Shown here: positions 1-12,739 of the stretch, piece by piece
Position numbering within the stretch: position 1 is the stretch's first letter
Layout of the letters: the number at the start of each line of letters is the position of its first letter
NCBI RefSeq assembly: GCF_002078875.1
Contig: NC_034410.1
Span: forward strand, 102,864,138 to 102,928,137
DNA length: 64,000 bases
DNA from: Numida meleagris
Taxonomy: Eukaryota; Chordata; Aves; Galliformes; Numididae
Direction: 5' to 3'
Program-made: the position numbers and the translations under genes
Notes under the pieces: generated by a model
What the model was told of the DNA's origin: nothing
The model's input: only the letters and a program-made list of their open reading frames with translations
The model's database searches: none

Positions 1-372
1 GAATCAAGTGGTGGCTCAGAGAAACTTCTGGATAATAATGCTCTGTAGTAGCCTTCCATGGCAGCTAGTTGTCATGGATCAGCAGTTGAACTCATGGTAG
101 TTCTGGATGGCTTTTTGAAATGAAACTGGCATTTGATTGTGCACTTCTTTCTATGTGCAATGCATAGGGACTCTTGTTAACTATGCTCTGAGTTTTCCTT
201 GGCTATATCACAAAAAAACCCCACCAAAAATAAATAAATACATAAAGCTAGACCATTCTCTTCCTGCAGTGAGTCAGATCTCTTATTCTGTCTCATGCAG
301 CACTTTAAAAATGCCTTGAAGGTCCTTTTAACAGACCTTGGTCTGAACGTAGGTCTTAATGTTCTGCTGGAG

Positions 373-405
373 ATTAACTGTTTCCAAAACCTGGAAACAG
401 TTAAT
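373..405. repeat. Perfect 14-bp inverted repeat (stem-loop) in TAF4B intron
   Basis: The left arm ATTAACTGTTTCCA at 373-386 is exactly complementary to the right arm at 392-405. The loop between them is five bases (AAACC). It can fold as a hairpin in the TAF4B pre-mRNA or in DNA. At 14 bp the stem is too short for a standard pre-miRNA. Confidence 0.85.
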
Positions 406-3062
406 GAGGCTGCAGAAGTTCTTTCCAAGAAGACTGATAGCCTGCTTCTGTTAGAAATCATCATCTTGGCTGGAAATGGGAGAAGGGTATTGCCAGCTGC
501 GATGCAAATGTTGCCAGATTTGCCATTCTTTCTCGTGAAGCCTCAGTGCTGCATGAGTGAATGGCTGCTTGGCCTGTGACCTAAGCACAGTGAGCAGAAG
601 CCCCAGGAAGTAACTTATGGTGGAAATGGTGCTTTTCCTGTCTGATAAACCTTAAGGCCTTTTTTCTACGTGTGTCCTCAGAAGCTTAAATATATGCTTG
701 AATGAAAATACTCTTGCATTTTTGCATGCTGGAATCTGGGAAGACCTTGTATAAAGCTCAACTAATATTTACAACATAACTTGAGACAGTGGTGGTGGTA
801 TCTGGCCTGTAGGCTTCCTCTCAGCCTGACAAAAGTCTTCTCTAAGGAGGTGGGGTAAACTTATTTCTTTGATTTTTTTATTTATTTATTCAATTATTTT
901 TTTGGTTCTGTTGTGGAGACAGACACGTAAGTCCTTAAAAGCTTGCTATTTACTGCAAGTGAAGGAACTGGTATCTAAACAAGCTATAGAAAGCAGCATG
1001 CTCAGCTTTTGAGTAGCTACTCTTCGCTTCTTTCATGCTTTTTGATGCGCTTTCTCATGAAGCTGGAAGCACAGATTTTTTTTGTAATATCCCTGGAAAG
1101 ATTTGAAAAAAAGAGTACAGCATGAGAACTTTTCCCCCTTTCTTTTTTTTTCCCAAGCTTCTATCAAATAACTATTCCTCTTCTTCATAGTAGTTTCCTA
1201 CAATTATTGCCAGATTTGTTTCTGAATATTTAACAAGTCTGCCTATTGGGTGCTTTTCAGTTATTTTTCATCAGCTGCAATGTATCTGTTTTATTAAAAG
1301 CATTACAGAATTCTGCCAAAATGAAATGGAAAAGTGTTGGTATTATAAGGTGGCAATCCATTATTTACATTGTCATTTTTAAAAGAACATGCAGACTGTG
1401 CCTAAAACTCACCATAAACTTTGATTGTGTTTCATTATCAAAAATGTATCTGCTATTTTTAAGGTGTTTCTCTCACAGATAGCCTTACTAGTTACTGAGT
1501 TGTAAGGGAAGAAGGGGGAAGTAATTCTGCTAATGAAGCTACTTTTGTTTTCACATGCATTCCAACATCTAGTACTTAAGCTTCATGCTACCAGAAAGCA
1601 ATTCTCTGATTCTCTGCAGACCTCTCTATTTTTTTTGTGAAATTATGCAGGATGACAGACTTGTGAAGGCTCTTTATACCTAAGCATTAAAGTGTCCCAA
1701 TATATCCAAACAAGATTTATAAAAGGCTTAAGACTTCTCACGTAGAATAAGGAATGGTTTAGACAAACACTGTATTTCAAGAAGCAGAACATTTGTAATA
1801 CATTCATGATAACATGGCAAAACATTCTGAGCAGTAAACAACATTCCATTCTTCAGAGATGAAAGGAGGTCTTTGAAACTGAAAGCAAGTACAATATGGC
1901 CTTAGGCTGATACACATTTGGGCATCTTTAAAATCATCTTTTCGGGCAACCTGTCTGAGAATAATTTAAACAGGCAGGATGTACTTTCTCATTTCAAATT
2001 GCAAATACAGACAGCTTCACTCACAAATAATATTAAATGTCAGAACTTCCCGACTGTGCAATGTCAAAAAGTAAATCTGTGCATAATACTCCTGTGACCA
2101 TTTTTTAAGCCTAATATCTTGGCAGACAGGCATGATGGAAGGAATTATTCCTGAATATGAGTGATCCTTTGATAGTATTGAATGAAATCAGTGATGTTTT
2201 TAACTGAGACTTCTTCAACTTGCCTAATGTTCTTTGTACAGTGTCTGTATCTCTTAAGTCTCTCTTAAAGCAAAGTTGTGCATTCAGCTTTTTAAATCAT
2301 TGTCTACTGTAATAATTAAAGGAAATGAATTATTTCAATCTGTTATTGATGTAAACTGAAGCCCTGAGGTATTTGGAGAGACAGGGAAGAAATAACCAGT
2401 TACACTATTGAAAAAGTGAAATACTATAAGCAAATTTCATATATATCTTTATCCAGTACCAAAATGTAATGGATACTGAAAGTATGCAGCTTAATGGACT
2501 TGGTTGGAATTGGTTTTGATACCTTATGTTGTAGTAACAGTGAGTGCGAAGGGTGAAAAACAGCATTTTCTAAGCAGACTGTTTCTCCACAAATGAATGT
2601 GTTTATTTGAGATGGTTCCTCTGCTCTGGGTGTCTGCTTCTTCCACGCTCAACCACCTGGCTTTGTACCTCTTCTGGAAAGTCTTTTTCCTGGGATATTT
2701 GAATCCCTGATTGTTGCTCATTCACCACACTGTATTCTCTTAAATTATGATTTCTTTACTTAAGTAGACCTATTATGGATTATTTTAATTCAGGACCTAA
2801 AATGTGATGGAGCACAAGCACGTGCTTTACAATTAAAAACCTGCTTACCAGCAGGCACATCACTTCGTAGAGTGGCATGTAACAAATGAACGTAAATCCT
2901 GCCCAGATGCTCCTGCCCAGAGGAGCTTTTCTCAACTGATTTGGACCTGAAAGCGGTAAACTGGATCCTGCCCTGTTTGTTTATTGCTTACACATTGCTG
3001 CACTTGAAACGGTAGTAGGGGCAAATCCATGAAGATCACAGAATGAAAAAATAAGGCCCAGG

Positions 3063-3085
3063 AAAACAACAACAACAACAACAAA
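3063..3085 (+). repeat. (AAC)n simple repeat
   Basis: A short run of about five to six AAC units flanked by extra A residues. It is ordinary microsatellite sequence inside the TAF4B intron. Confidence 0.8.
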
Positions 3086-3652
3086 ACAGTATAATGGGAA
3101 TTCTGTAATTTTCTTCTTTCAAACACTAGTTGGGGTAGCTTCGCATGTTAATTTTGCACGTTGACTTTATTGCAACTTGACACTTGAATGGTATTGTTCA
3201 GAAATTACAATTTCAGAAGATCCTGGTAAGAAAATCCATCTACTGTGGTAACTGGTGCTACTTGTATTTCAGAAGTGGTAATAGCTTCATCTCTCATTCT
3301 GGTCCTTCTGGACACTTTTGGATACAAAAGTGTGGGAGTCTTTTAGATTTGATTCATGTGTGTTTTGGGGTTTGTGTATTTGTTACTCACCTCTTTATCC
3401 TTCCCCATCATGTGGGGAATACTAATGAATAAAAGAGTGGGAAGACTTGAGACATAACTTATCTTGAAGAAAGGGAGACCACTTCTTGTAAAACAAATCG
3501 GCAAAAGTAAATTTGAAGCCACAGATTTATTTTTCTGATCTTATGTTCTGTTTCATGGCTTTTTATTGGTTAGTAGCATACTCTGTAATGTTTTCAATAT
3601 TGAGAAATAGTCCAAGATCATTTTTGATTTAATTTTGCTGTGTTTCTGATGT

Positions 3653-3677
3653 CAAAGCCATTCTGAAAATGGCTTTG
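3653..3677. repeat. 10-bp inverted repeat, 5-nt loop
   Basis: The arm CAAAGCCATT at 3653-3662 pairs perfectly with AATGGCTTTG at 3668-3677 around the loop CTGAA. It lies in the TAF4B intron. No function is visible. Confidence 0.75.
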
Positions 3678-6604
3678 TCTAGTTCTCACTGTAACTGGAA
3701 TCTTAGAAGTTTGAAAATCCATGCAAGTTATTCCCTTTTTTTTTTTTTCCCTGAGGAAGCAGGCTACAGTTCTGGGTCTATAAACAATTTTCTTTCCTTA
3801 AACAGAAGGTGTTACGGTTCCCAACTTGTCTTCCATCTTGAACCAAGAGCAATGTTTTTGTGCATTTTCACACAATAGGGAAGAAAAAGAACTATTTTTT
3901 GATAGTGGAGAGACTGAATGTTACTCTTCTGGTCAGCACCAAAAAACTGTGGTTGGACCATTCTTTTACTTTGTATAGTAAAACTTTCTTGGATGCCTGC
4001 ACGTCAGTGTAACTTTTTGGGAGAGTGCTTTTTTCCTCATCTGTTTTCTGGCTTAATAATAATACAGTAACCCTCTGGAAGTGTTGAGGTTTGCCTTGCC
4101 AGAATGCTGTTGTTGTAGCCTTCACTTGCCTTCTCCCAGGCTGGTCACATTGACTCATAGGTGAATCTGCTATCTTTTCTTACTTTCTGCCCGATCTGAT
4201 TGCTGCTGTGGGTAAAATTTTACAAAAAATCTCTTAGCCCTTCTTGGGGGATCTCCGAGGTTTCCTCGGGGGTAAGTATAGCTGTATCAAGTTGCTTGGT
4301 GCACGCCAGCTCTCCCTCCACATGCAGTGATGGCATAGCTGGGAGGGCAAGTCTGCAAGCACTGCTCAAAATGCTGCCCTTGGTGGATCTGTGGGCCTTC
4401 CGGTCCGCAGTGCTGGGGTACTGCTGCAGAAGCAAATGGTGCAGCTGAAATTCTGGGGTTAATGTATAGCTATTCAAATACATTCTCTCTGTAAATCACC
4501 TAGCTCTTGTCAACAAGTATAAAATAATGTACTTCTGGGAGTGATGCACATCTTCCAATATTGCAGTCCACAAATAACTTGGCATTTTCCTTCTGGAAAG
4601 AAATTTGGCAAGAAGAAACAGGAGAAATATATATTCTATGCTGGTCATTGTTCCATTTTTAATATTGAATGTGCGTGGAGAAAGCAAGCTTGTCATCTCC
4701 TCTTTTAGGGCAAGCTCCATGCCACATCCGATCATTGTTAGCAGAACTTAGATTTACCCTGCTTGTTTTACAGATTAGGATGCCAGTATGCATGTGGATC
4801 AAACATATTCTGTAAATGGTGCATGTTTAAGCTCTGGTGATATTCTTTGGGCTGACCTAGGAAGAACTATGCCATTGTGCAACAAGTCCTTTCTTGCAAA
4901 ATGAAGGAAAACCAAATGATTGAGGAAGAGAGATTTTGTTTTCCCATAGTGTGACAATCAAATTACTGTGTTGGTTTGGTTTTTTTTTGTTTTTGTGTTT
5001 GAGAAAGGGATGTGTGGTAGTCAAGGGAAGGGGCATGTGGCTTTACACTGTTATATAGAAGTTACTGCCACCTTTCTGACCTCCTCTGAGAGGACACGCT
5101 AGCATAACTCATCTACTTCAGTATTTGTATTCAGGATGTGACTGTGTCTGTGAATTAAACTTGGCTCTGCAGAGGAGGATGGGTTTTGCTGTCATATCTG
5201 TGGGGTACAGGGAGGCTTCTGGCTGCTGTTTGGTATTGGTACATGATAATCTGCTAAGGTATTTTCTTAAAAGCTGCAGAAAATGAATGTAAAGCCAATC
5301 ACCTTAAATTAGACCTAGACTACTTGCATTTACGTAGGTCTTCAGAGCCAGGCTACAAAATCTGTTCTTCACTTGAGGGGTTTTCTTCTTTCTCTCAATG
5401 AGTGTCTCTCTGTGTCGGTCTCTCTCTCTCCCTTCTCTGTCCTAGCCCATTTTAAGACTTAGGTCTAAAGTGATCCAGGAGAGTTTTTCTTTTTTTCTTC
5501 TTTGCATATGCATAACATATGCGGACTTTTGATTTCAGTTTCTAGTTCTTAATTCAAACTATTGGACAACTGAGGAGTCTACAGAGCAGTCATACCTTTG
5601 GGGAAAATATTATAAAGTATAGCTTCAGCATCTTACTTAGAGTCTTGCAGCAGATACATGTGCAAACCCCTATCAGCTATGGAGTTTCAATTTGAGCTCT
5701 GAATTTCCTGGCTGCTGTCAGTCTAGGCCATACATAAACTTGATGTGAATTTTTCCCCCTGTAAATAGGCCAAAATATTCCCGGCTGCCATTCATACGTT
5801 TCAGAAACACAGTTCATCGGCCCACATCGTGCTTTCTCTGTGCTAGATAGGAACCTAATTCTTCTTATGTGTGAAAGATATCTGCAATTTAAATGACTAA
5901 TTGCATTGTAGCTTTAGGCTGAACATATTGGTAACGCAGAAATGTTGATGACATGTGAGGGGTCAAGAGATTTATAATTTAGTTGACAATACATTGCTTA
6001 AAAAGATGTGGCAAAGAGCCAGAAAATTTCAGCTTAATAATTGTCTATTAACTAACATGACATATTTGTATAGTATTCATTACCTCCAGGTACAGATTAA
6101 GCATCTGATGTAGCCACACGAAGTGACATGCGTACATGAATCTTGGGCATAATAGTGAATAAACTGACGTTGCATTCACAGTAATTTGTTTCAATATGTA
6201 AAGCATGTTGTTGCCTCCATATGAAAGGACTTGTAGGAATGTTGCGATGAAATCTGAGGAAAATGTGTAGTTGGATAGCATTCTCTGTTGTATAGATCTG
6301 ACAGCTTGGTGAGACTTCTTTGTAGACTACAGATAACATCATAAATATACATGTTTGTTTTCAGCTGTATGCGAAACAGTCTGGAAACAGATCTAAGCCT
6401 TTCAGACATCAGCTTGATCTGTCCTAATGGTCTATGAGATTTAAACATCAACACATGAAAAACAACAACAAAAACAACTTCTTAAAAAAAAAATCCTGTA
6501 TTTTTATAAACATTGAGTAGCGTAGTATTTTAGCATTGCGAGTGTGGGAGTACTTCTAGTAGACTGCGAGGCTTGACAGAATAGGCAGGATCAGGATGCT
6601 GGTT

Positions 6605-6640
6605 TGCTACCAGAGTATTAACTGCTACCAGAGTATTAAC
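6605..6640 (+). repeat. 18-bp perfect tandem duplication
   Basis: The unit TGCTACCAGAGTATTAAC occurs twice head to tail at 6605-6622 and 6623-6640 with no mismatch. The identity suggests a fairly recent duplication or slippage event in the intron. Confidence 0.85.
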
Positions 6641-9600
6641 TCCTTCACTTTGTTTTATGCACTTATTTGCATAAGCAACATTTCCACAATTCTGACAGGG
6701 TACCTTTCTTCCTGGTGGAGAGTCAGAAAAGTGTTGGAGCGCTCCACAGTGTGTTTATGGGTTTTTTTTAACCTTTTTTTTTTCCCTTCTATGAGACAGG
6801 AGAGTGATGTACAGGACGCACTGGCTATCGCAGAACTCAGTGTGGCCACAGGTGACAGAGCTGGGGATTGAACCTGAATGAGAGTAGTTGCTCTGGCTGC
6901 TGTTTGTACCGCCTCTCAACAATGTATCTGCTACAAACAGCTGTTAGCTTCTCAGTGTTTACAAATGCCATTGAAAACTCCTTTTTTGGTGATATTTTTG
7001 TAATGCACAGTGGAGCTGCAATGACAGCTTACTCTCTTGGCATCTTAGCTTTGAGGCTTAAAAGTATTTATGCCTCACCAAAAATTAAACTGAGAGCTCC
7101 TGACTCTACTTTTAACATCTGACTGAAGTTTGCTCCCTGAAAGTGCCCCTCTGTGAAACCACACTGAGAGTTGAAAATTCTGAATGCAGTTGATGTGAAG
7201 CCATTAACTTTGGGAATTTGGGAATGCGTTCTCTGCCAGGTGAGCTCACTGAGCCTGATTCACGTTGGTGAAAGGCAGGGTTCTGCCGACCTTTGAGTGT
7301 TGTTTCAGGTCCTGTGTAATAGCTCTGAACAGCTCTGGTATTCCTGCCAGCGCTTAAGATGCAGACTTCTAGGTTGTGTGCTCCAAGTACCTTGGAGACT
7401 AGGAATTAGGAGTATGGTGGTAGCTCAGGTAAAGGAGGACTCTTGTCTTGCAGCCTTACTGTCATGACAGCTGTGGCTCTTTATCAAATTCATTCTTGCC
7501 TTTGAAAGAGAATCAATATTTAATTCTTCATCTGGCCACTGGAGAGAGCTCTAAAGATCTTAAAGTTGTGTTTTGGGAGCAGCCTCCTGACGACAGTAGC
7601 TGCAAAACAGGTATGGAACTGCTGCAGGAGCTGCACAGTATTTTCTGTTGCCACAGTGAGTAAGAGTAACTGATCTCTGTTAGGAACATACAAAAGGCTA
7701 TGAGGATCACAAAGGCATGCTGCTCTGACAATGCTGCTGATTTGACCAGACTCCGAGGGTAGGTGAAGCACAGAAGTGCAGCCTGTGTAGCCTTGTGATG
7801 ATGGCTAAAAGCCAGCTGCTCTGCATGCTGTGAGAGGTAGTTTCCAGTGGTGCAGAGGCCCAATTTGCTGCAGTACCTTACTTAAGTTACAGATGGGGCC
7901 TGTAAGCTATACTAAAGCTGCAGCACTGCTGCTGATACCCTGTTGGGCAGGCACTATCTGTGCTGAGTAATTCCCCTGCCTGTTTACTCCCTGAGGTACT
8001 GATAATTAAAAGCCTTACTTTTCAGTTCTCCTCAGAAAAGGGTGACAAATGTGTCTGAGAGTAGATAGAAGACTTCTGCAGTGAAGAACCTCCCAAACTA
8101 ACAAGACATCTTTTTCTCCTTTTTGCACAGCAATTTGCTGCCCCACTGGAGGGAACGTAATAGAAATATCTGGGGGTAAGGTACAGACTGGTGTTGTTTG
8201 AACACAAATACTAAGGTCTGAAAAGCAGCATCAGGGAGCTTCTGTTCAAAAAGGGGTATATAAAATGTAAAGAAAAGGGCTGCTGGTACTTGTCTAAGGC
8301 GGGATGAGGTTGACCTGCTGCACAGCAGGAACTTGCTGAAGAGCAGGCTTCTGGGAATGGAGCAGCAGAGGGCCCTTCCATGTAGCATCCTTTGTGTCAG
8401 CTGGAGAGCTCAGGGTTAGGCACTGGTTAAGCTCTTTGACACTGAAGCATGTGTGCGATGGTTCATTGTGGTATGCAGATGACAACATAATTTCAAGTGT
8501 TTTTACTTCTGGTTCCTTAAATGTTTTACTACAAAGATACAGATACTGTATCACCCTACATTGTTTGTTCCAGTGTTCAAAACCCATCAAAAAAACTGCT
8601 TTGATGCAGCTGTGAGAGGCAACTAGTTAGTGCTCATCGCCATGAAAACTGTTCAGAGAAGTGCAGGAGGTTTTGTGTAGGATGAGTTCCCTGACCATAC
8701 AGAGCCTGTTTGCAGTCCAGTCTGGGCTGGAATGATCTATGCTGTCTGACTACTTTGATTTTTAAACCATCTTGCACTTTGACAGAGGGACCTTTTAACT
8801 TGGATGTGGCAACCATTGGTTTAGATATGTCCAGTAGCTAGCTGAAGAGCCCCTGATATGCTATACTCTGATAGGCCTGTTTGATGCTGTGTGAAATTGA
8901 AAAATATGAACTGTCTGTCTTAGCAAACAGAAGTCCAGTATAAGCTTTGGCCTTGGAAGTGACTTTACTGCAAAACATCACTCTTTGTCCCTGCATTGGG
9001 CATGATGGCTAAGAATTTAAGAATAAACAAATCCATAATTCTGTCTCAAGCATGAGAGGCTTAGAGCTTCTCTGTTTTAACAGCTTGCTGCTGTGATAGC
9101 TTCCAAAGCAGACTCGGAGATTTGTGATGTCTGCCTTCTTTTTGTAAGGGGGAAAACTGGATCGAGGTGGCTTTGGTTTGCATCTTTCTAAAGGTAAGTC
9201 TCCTGGCCTAATGACTATTTAGAGAGAAAATACTTTCCCCTCCGTAAAGTTCTTTGAATTACAAAGGACATTACTGTTGGGTTCCTGAAAACCCTTGGGG
9301 TTTGTTTCATTTATAATGTTGCCTCAGGCCTTCTGCCGCATCCTGTTGGACTGACCTCCTTTTCAACCCGTGCTGGCAGCTGCATTGCAGAGCTATCTTC
9401 TCCCTGGATCCTTCGGGGCTGTCATATGACAAACTTGAACTGTGACCCCCTTGTGTCTTACCAGGACAGCAGTGCCCTCTCTGTGCTATGTGGCCAGCAG
9501 TCTTCCCCACACGCGCATTTGTTCCAAGCCATTTAACAAACTGAAAGTTTCAAATGATGGCATTTCATAGTGTTTAATAGTATCGACTGTAAAGCAAATG

Positions 9601-10829
9601 AAATGGTGCTGAATACCCTGCATGCTGCTAGTAAGAAATACAGCTTCCATTTCTGCAGTATGCCCTGGGTTTTCTGTGGCTAGTATGTGCTCTCTGGTGA
9701 ATCTTTTTTTTTTCTTTTTTTTAAATAAATTTCAATGCTTTCCTCCTAACAACAGTAGCATTCACTGCTATAGATAGTCCACCACTGGTATTTGTATCTA
9801 ATATATGAGTTTTTTTAACCAGATTTCCCTAAGCGAAGTGGGCAAAGTCATTTTGCTGAAGTCTTACAGAGAGTGTTAGGGTAAGAATTGATATAGTTAG
9901 CACAGCATCCAAACAACACCATCTCCAAGTGGTGTTGATGCTGGCAGGCATTGCCTTGCTGAAGTTACAGAGACTGAGCACTCGTATTTGTACAAATTGC
10001 ATTCATTACCAAGAACCCTCCAGTAGTGATAAGAGACTGGCTGTGTAGCATAGATTGGCTCCAAGATAAGTAGCCAGTCTATTGTGCAGCTCATGGTAAT
10101 CTTCCTCCTCCCCACCCCTAATAATAAATCTTAGGGCATTTTGGAATGCATGGGGGTTGCTCATTCCAATAGCCTGAATGTATAACTACTAAAGATCATC
10201 ATCTCCACACCAATTGTGCTTTCATAACCAAGTGAGGCTGCTGTCTGAGATGGATAGGCTTGGATACAGCACTCTGAACGCACAGATGCTTTGACTGTGT
10301 ATATGTCTTGCAAAGGACATTTGACAGATTATGGCCAGGGTAGGAGTTTCTCCTGACCATGTTTCAAGGCTCGTGTCCATCACAGTGATGGTTTTCTTCA
10401 AGAAGTGATATAAACATCTGGAGCTCTTGCAACTAGGAGCACAATGTAGGGCTCTGCACAGGAACAGTGGTAGAACCCCTTTCTTAGTGAGCTTGTAGTG
10501 AGAAAGCAGAGCTGCTTAGTATGACTTCAGTGAAACAGCAGTTACTTATCTTACAATAATATTGTTTAAGGAAAAAAAGGAATTTTTAAGTAAGAATTTT
10601 TTCATTGCTTTGACTGGAGTAAACAATTAACTGGCAGATGTTTGCTTTGTCTTTTGAAGTATCTAATGTACCAAGGGCATCTGGATTTCTGGTTTCTAGC
10701 AAGTAAAGCTGAACATCAACAGGTTACTTCTATGCAAGTCGGCAGTACAACCCAACCAGTTTGATTTAAAAACTTGTATTGACATGAAATGTTAATGTTT
10801 TTCTCTCTCCTTTCCCCTTCCACTCTTAG

Positions 10830-10997
10830 GGTTTGAATGGCAGTGGAGTTGCTCCTGGATCGTCAAATTTTAGCCTTACAAAACAGCTTCTTCGTCCAAG
10901 AATAACTCGTGTCTGTCTCAGGGACTTGATATTCTGCATGGAACAAGAGAGGGAGATGAAGCATTCTCTAACCTTGTATCGTGCTCTTCTGAAGTGA
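10830..10997 (+). CDS. TAF4B: TAF4B, last coding exon (C-terminal 55 residues)
   Basis: TAF4B is a paralogue of TAF4, a subunit of the general transcription factor TFIID in the nucleus. It pairs with TAF12 through a histone fold and has a gonad-biased role in mammals. This exon opens after the acceptor at 10828-10829 in phase 0 (GGT) and stays open for 55 codons to the TGA at 10995-10997. It encodes the conserved TAF4-family C-terminal domain: the motif RITRVCLRDLIFCMEQERE matches the end of vertebrate TAF4/TAF4B, and the protein closes with ...LYRALLK. Two features favour TAF4B over TAF4: cysteine after RITRV and MEQERE in place of LENERE, both recalled from the families. The histone fold and the N-terminal TAFH domain are encoded upstream of the window. 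The exon faces KCTD1 tail to tail. Identity is near certain; only the phase at the acceptor assumes standard splicing. Confidence 0.95.
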   Translation, partial: GLNGSGVAPGSSNFSLTKQLLRPRITRVCLRDLIFCMEQEREMKHSLTLYRALLK

Positions 10998-12500
10998 TTT
11001 GAATTTCACATTTCAACTTGCTGTCTACTGCCAAAGAAAACACTGAAGCATTGTTGCACTTGAAATTCCAATTTCTGGAAGATGATCCGTTGTAAGGATA
11101 ACTCTTGTTTACAGATAAACATTTTTATTAAATACCTAACTTAGCACCGCTAGGGTTTTTAATAATGTTTGGCTTAAACCAGTCTGTAAACCAGTGAAAA
11201 CACTGAGCTGCGCACACGAGCCCCTGACTACCTTGCATTTATGTGTCTTGCAGGCTCTGAGGGCTTGATATGTGTACCTAGTTTATGTATGTAAACTTGC
11301 TTCAGTACTCCAGAATCTGCAACATCTGTTTGTAGTGCCTTCTTCTAATCCAAACTTAAGTAGGGGACAAGTAACACTTTAAAGGCACTGCACAGTATGA
11401 CAACGGTATTTATTCATGAACCAGCAGTCAATCAACATGCTAATGTATTGCCTGTTTGACTCAACAAATCTCCTTAAATCAGATGTCCTTAATTTTCTGG
11501 GTTTAGAATTACTACTGAATGCTACTTTGTGGAGCAGAGTATCAAACAAAAGGAGCACGGGACACTTCCCCACATCACTTCAACTGTCCCCTTCCCCTTT
11601 CTGCTGAGAAAAGCGATTGAGGGATGATGAACAAATTGGTCGTTCTTGTGGTTGAAGTACACCAAGCAGTGTAGGTAGGGCATATTTTGATGTTTGGGAA
11701 AATCTGGAGTTACTAAACTTGAACACAGGGAGTGAAAAAGCCTAAAAAAGAAGGGTAAAAAGAAGAAACTGATCTCTTATGTTTTTCTTTCTGTAGATAA
11801 CAAAACAAAAATAGCAATGAATTTAAGCTTAGATTTAGAAAGAAATGAACCAAAACCTGTGCTGACTGCAAGAAGGGGAAAACTTGAGATATGTTAAATA
11901 TTCTGAAACTTTACAGCTAGAGACTCTTAAGGAGAAGCGTAGTGTTTGCAAAGCACAGGATCCACTGCTTTATTGAGAATACTGATTTAGTTGTCAGCTT
12001 AACGTTTATCATACCTTAATGTGGTATAACAGGAAAACTTTTCAAGTAGAAAGTAGTTAGTTTAGTCAGTTGCCTCGTTTCCATTCAGTGAGGAGGATTA
12101 CTCCAGACTACTAAGACTGCTAGAATAGATTCAAAGTTTTTCTGCTCTGCTGGTAAAGATTGCCTTGTGGTAGAAGGGAAAAGCTCCTGGTCACCCTTCT
12201 CCTCAGCCTCCAGACACTTTGCGTCCCATGACACATGCTGCATAGCATGGCTGCTTCCCAGGACCAGTGGGAAAGGCACTGATATATTGAATGGCTTCCT
12301 GCTAAAACTTCTTTTCTTTCAAGGAACAAGCTTCCTATGGTTATTTGGCATGCTACCTTAAAACTTAAAGTGATAACTTAAACGCCCTCTACCATCAGAA
12401 CCACTGCATATAGTTACCAAATTCAGTAAGTTTTGAGTCAGGTTTTTTTTTGTGTTGAAACAGTAGTAAACAAATCTAGCAAATGAATGCTGTACATTAT

Positions 12501-12536
12501 TTATATATGTATATATGGCATATATATATATATATA
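12501..12536 (+). repeat. (TA)n-rich microsatellite in TAF4B 3' UTR
   Basis: Alternating TA with a few interruptions (TATATGTATATATGGCATATATA...). It is likely length-variable. It includes the Pumilio-like octamer TGTATATA. Confidence 0.85.
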
Positions 12537-12733
12537 AGAAAAGCAGTACTTTGACTAAGCTATAGTTTGCAAGATATTGATAGCATCAGGCAAAATTGTT
12601 TTGTATAATTAAATGCTTAGCTTTACTTTTTATGTAAAGTGCAGCATTTTCCATATTTGTGTACTGTATCTTATTGATCAGATGTTTAAAATTATTTTAA
12701 ATACTGCATTAAAGCAATTATTTTATTAAAAAT

Positions 12734-12739
12734 AATAAA
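12734..12739 (+). promoter_or_regulatory. TAF4B: Candidate poly(A) signal AATAAA for TAF4B
   Basis: Canonical hexamer about 1.74 kb after the stop codon, with the downstream T-rich run AACTTTGTCTATTTCC. Cleavage would be expected about 10-25 bases further on. ATTAAA at 11127-11132 is an alternative nearer the stop. Confidence 0.5.

Larger units (their letters stand above)
1..10829 (+). other. Final intron of TAF4B (3' part), no exon recognised
   Basis: This stretch precedes the last TAF4B exon and ends in a good acceptor, a run of pyrimidines followed by CTTAG at 10825-10829. I looked for the expected upstream TAF4B exon (lysine- and glutamine-rich, ending in the segment before the C-terminal domain) and did not find it, so it should lie before the window. 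The stretch is AT-rich and lacks CR1 copies. It contains a perfect 14-bp inverted repeat at 373-405, a 10-bp one at 3653-3677, an (AAC)n run near 3063-3085, an 18-bp tandem duplication at 6605-6640 and one splice-flanked open segment at 9149-9193. The open frames here match no family I know. Confidence 0.7.

Noticed and set aside
6799..6850. 52-bp segment between a T-rich acceptor and a GTGACA donor
   Set aside because: The length is not a multiple of three, the donor is weak, and the peptide (ESDVQDALAIAELSVATG) matches no TAF4B segment I know.
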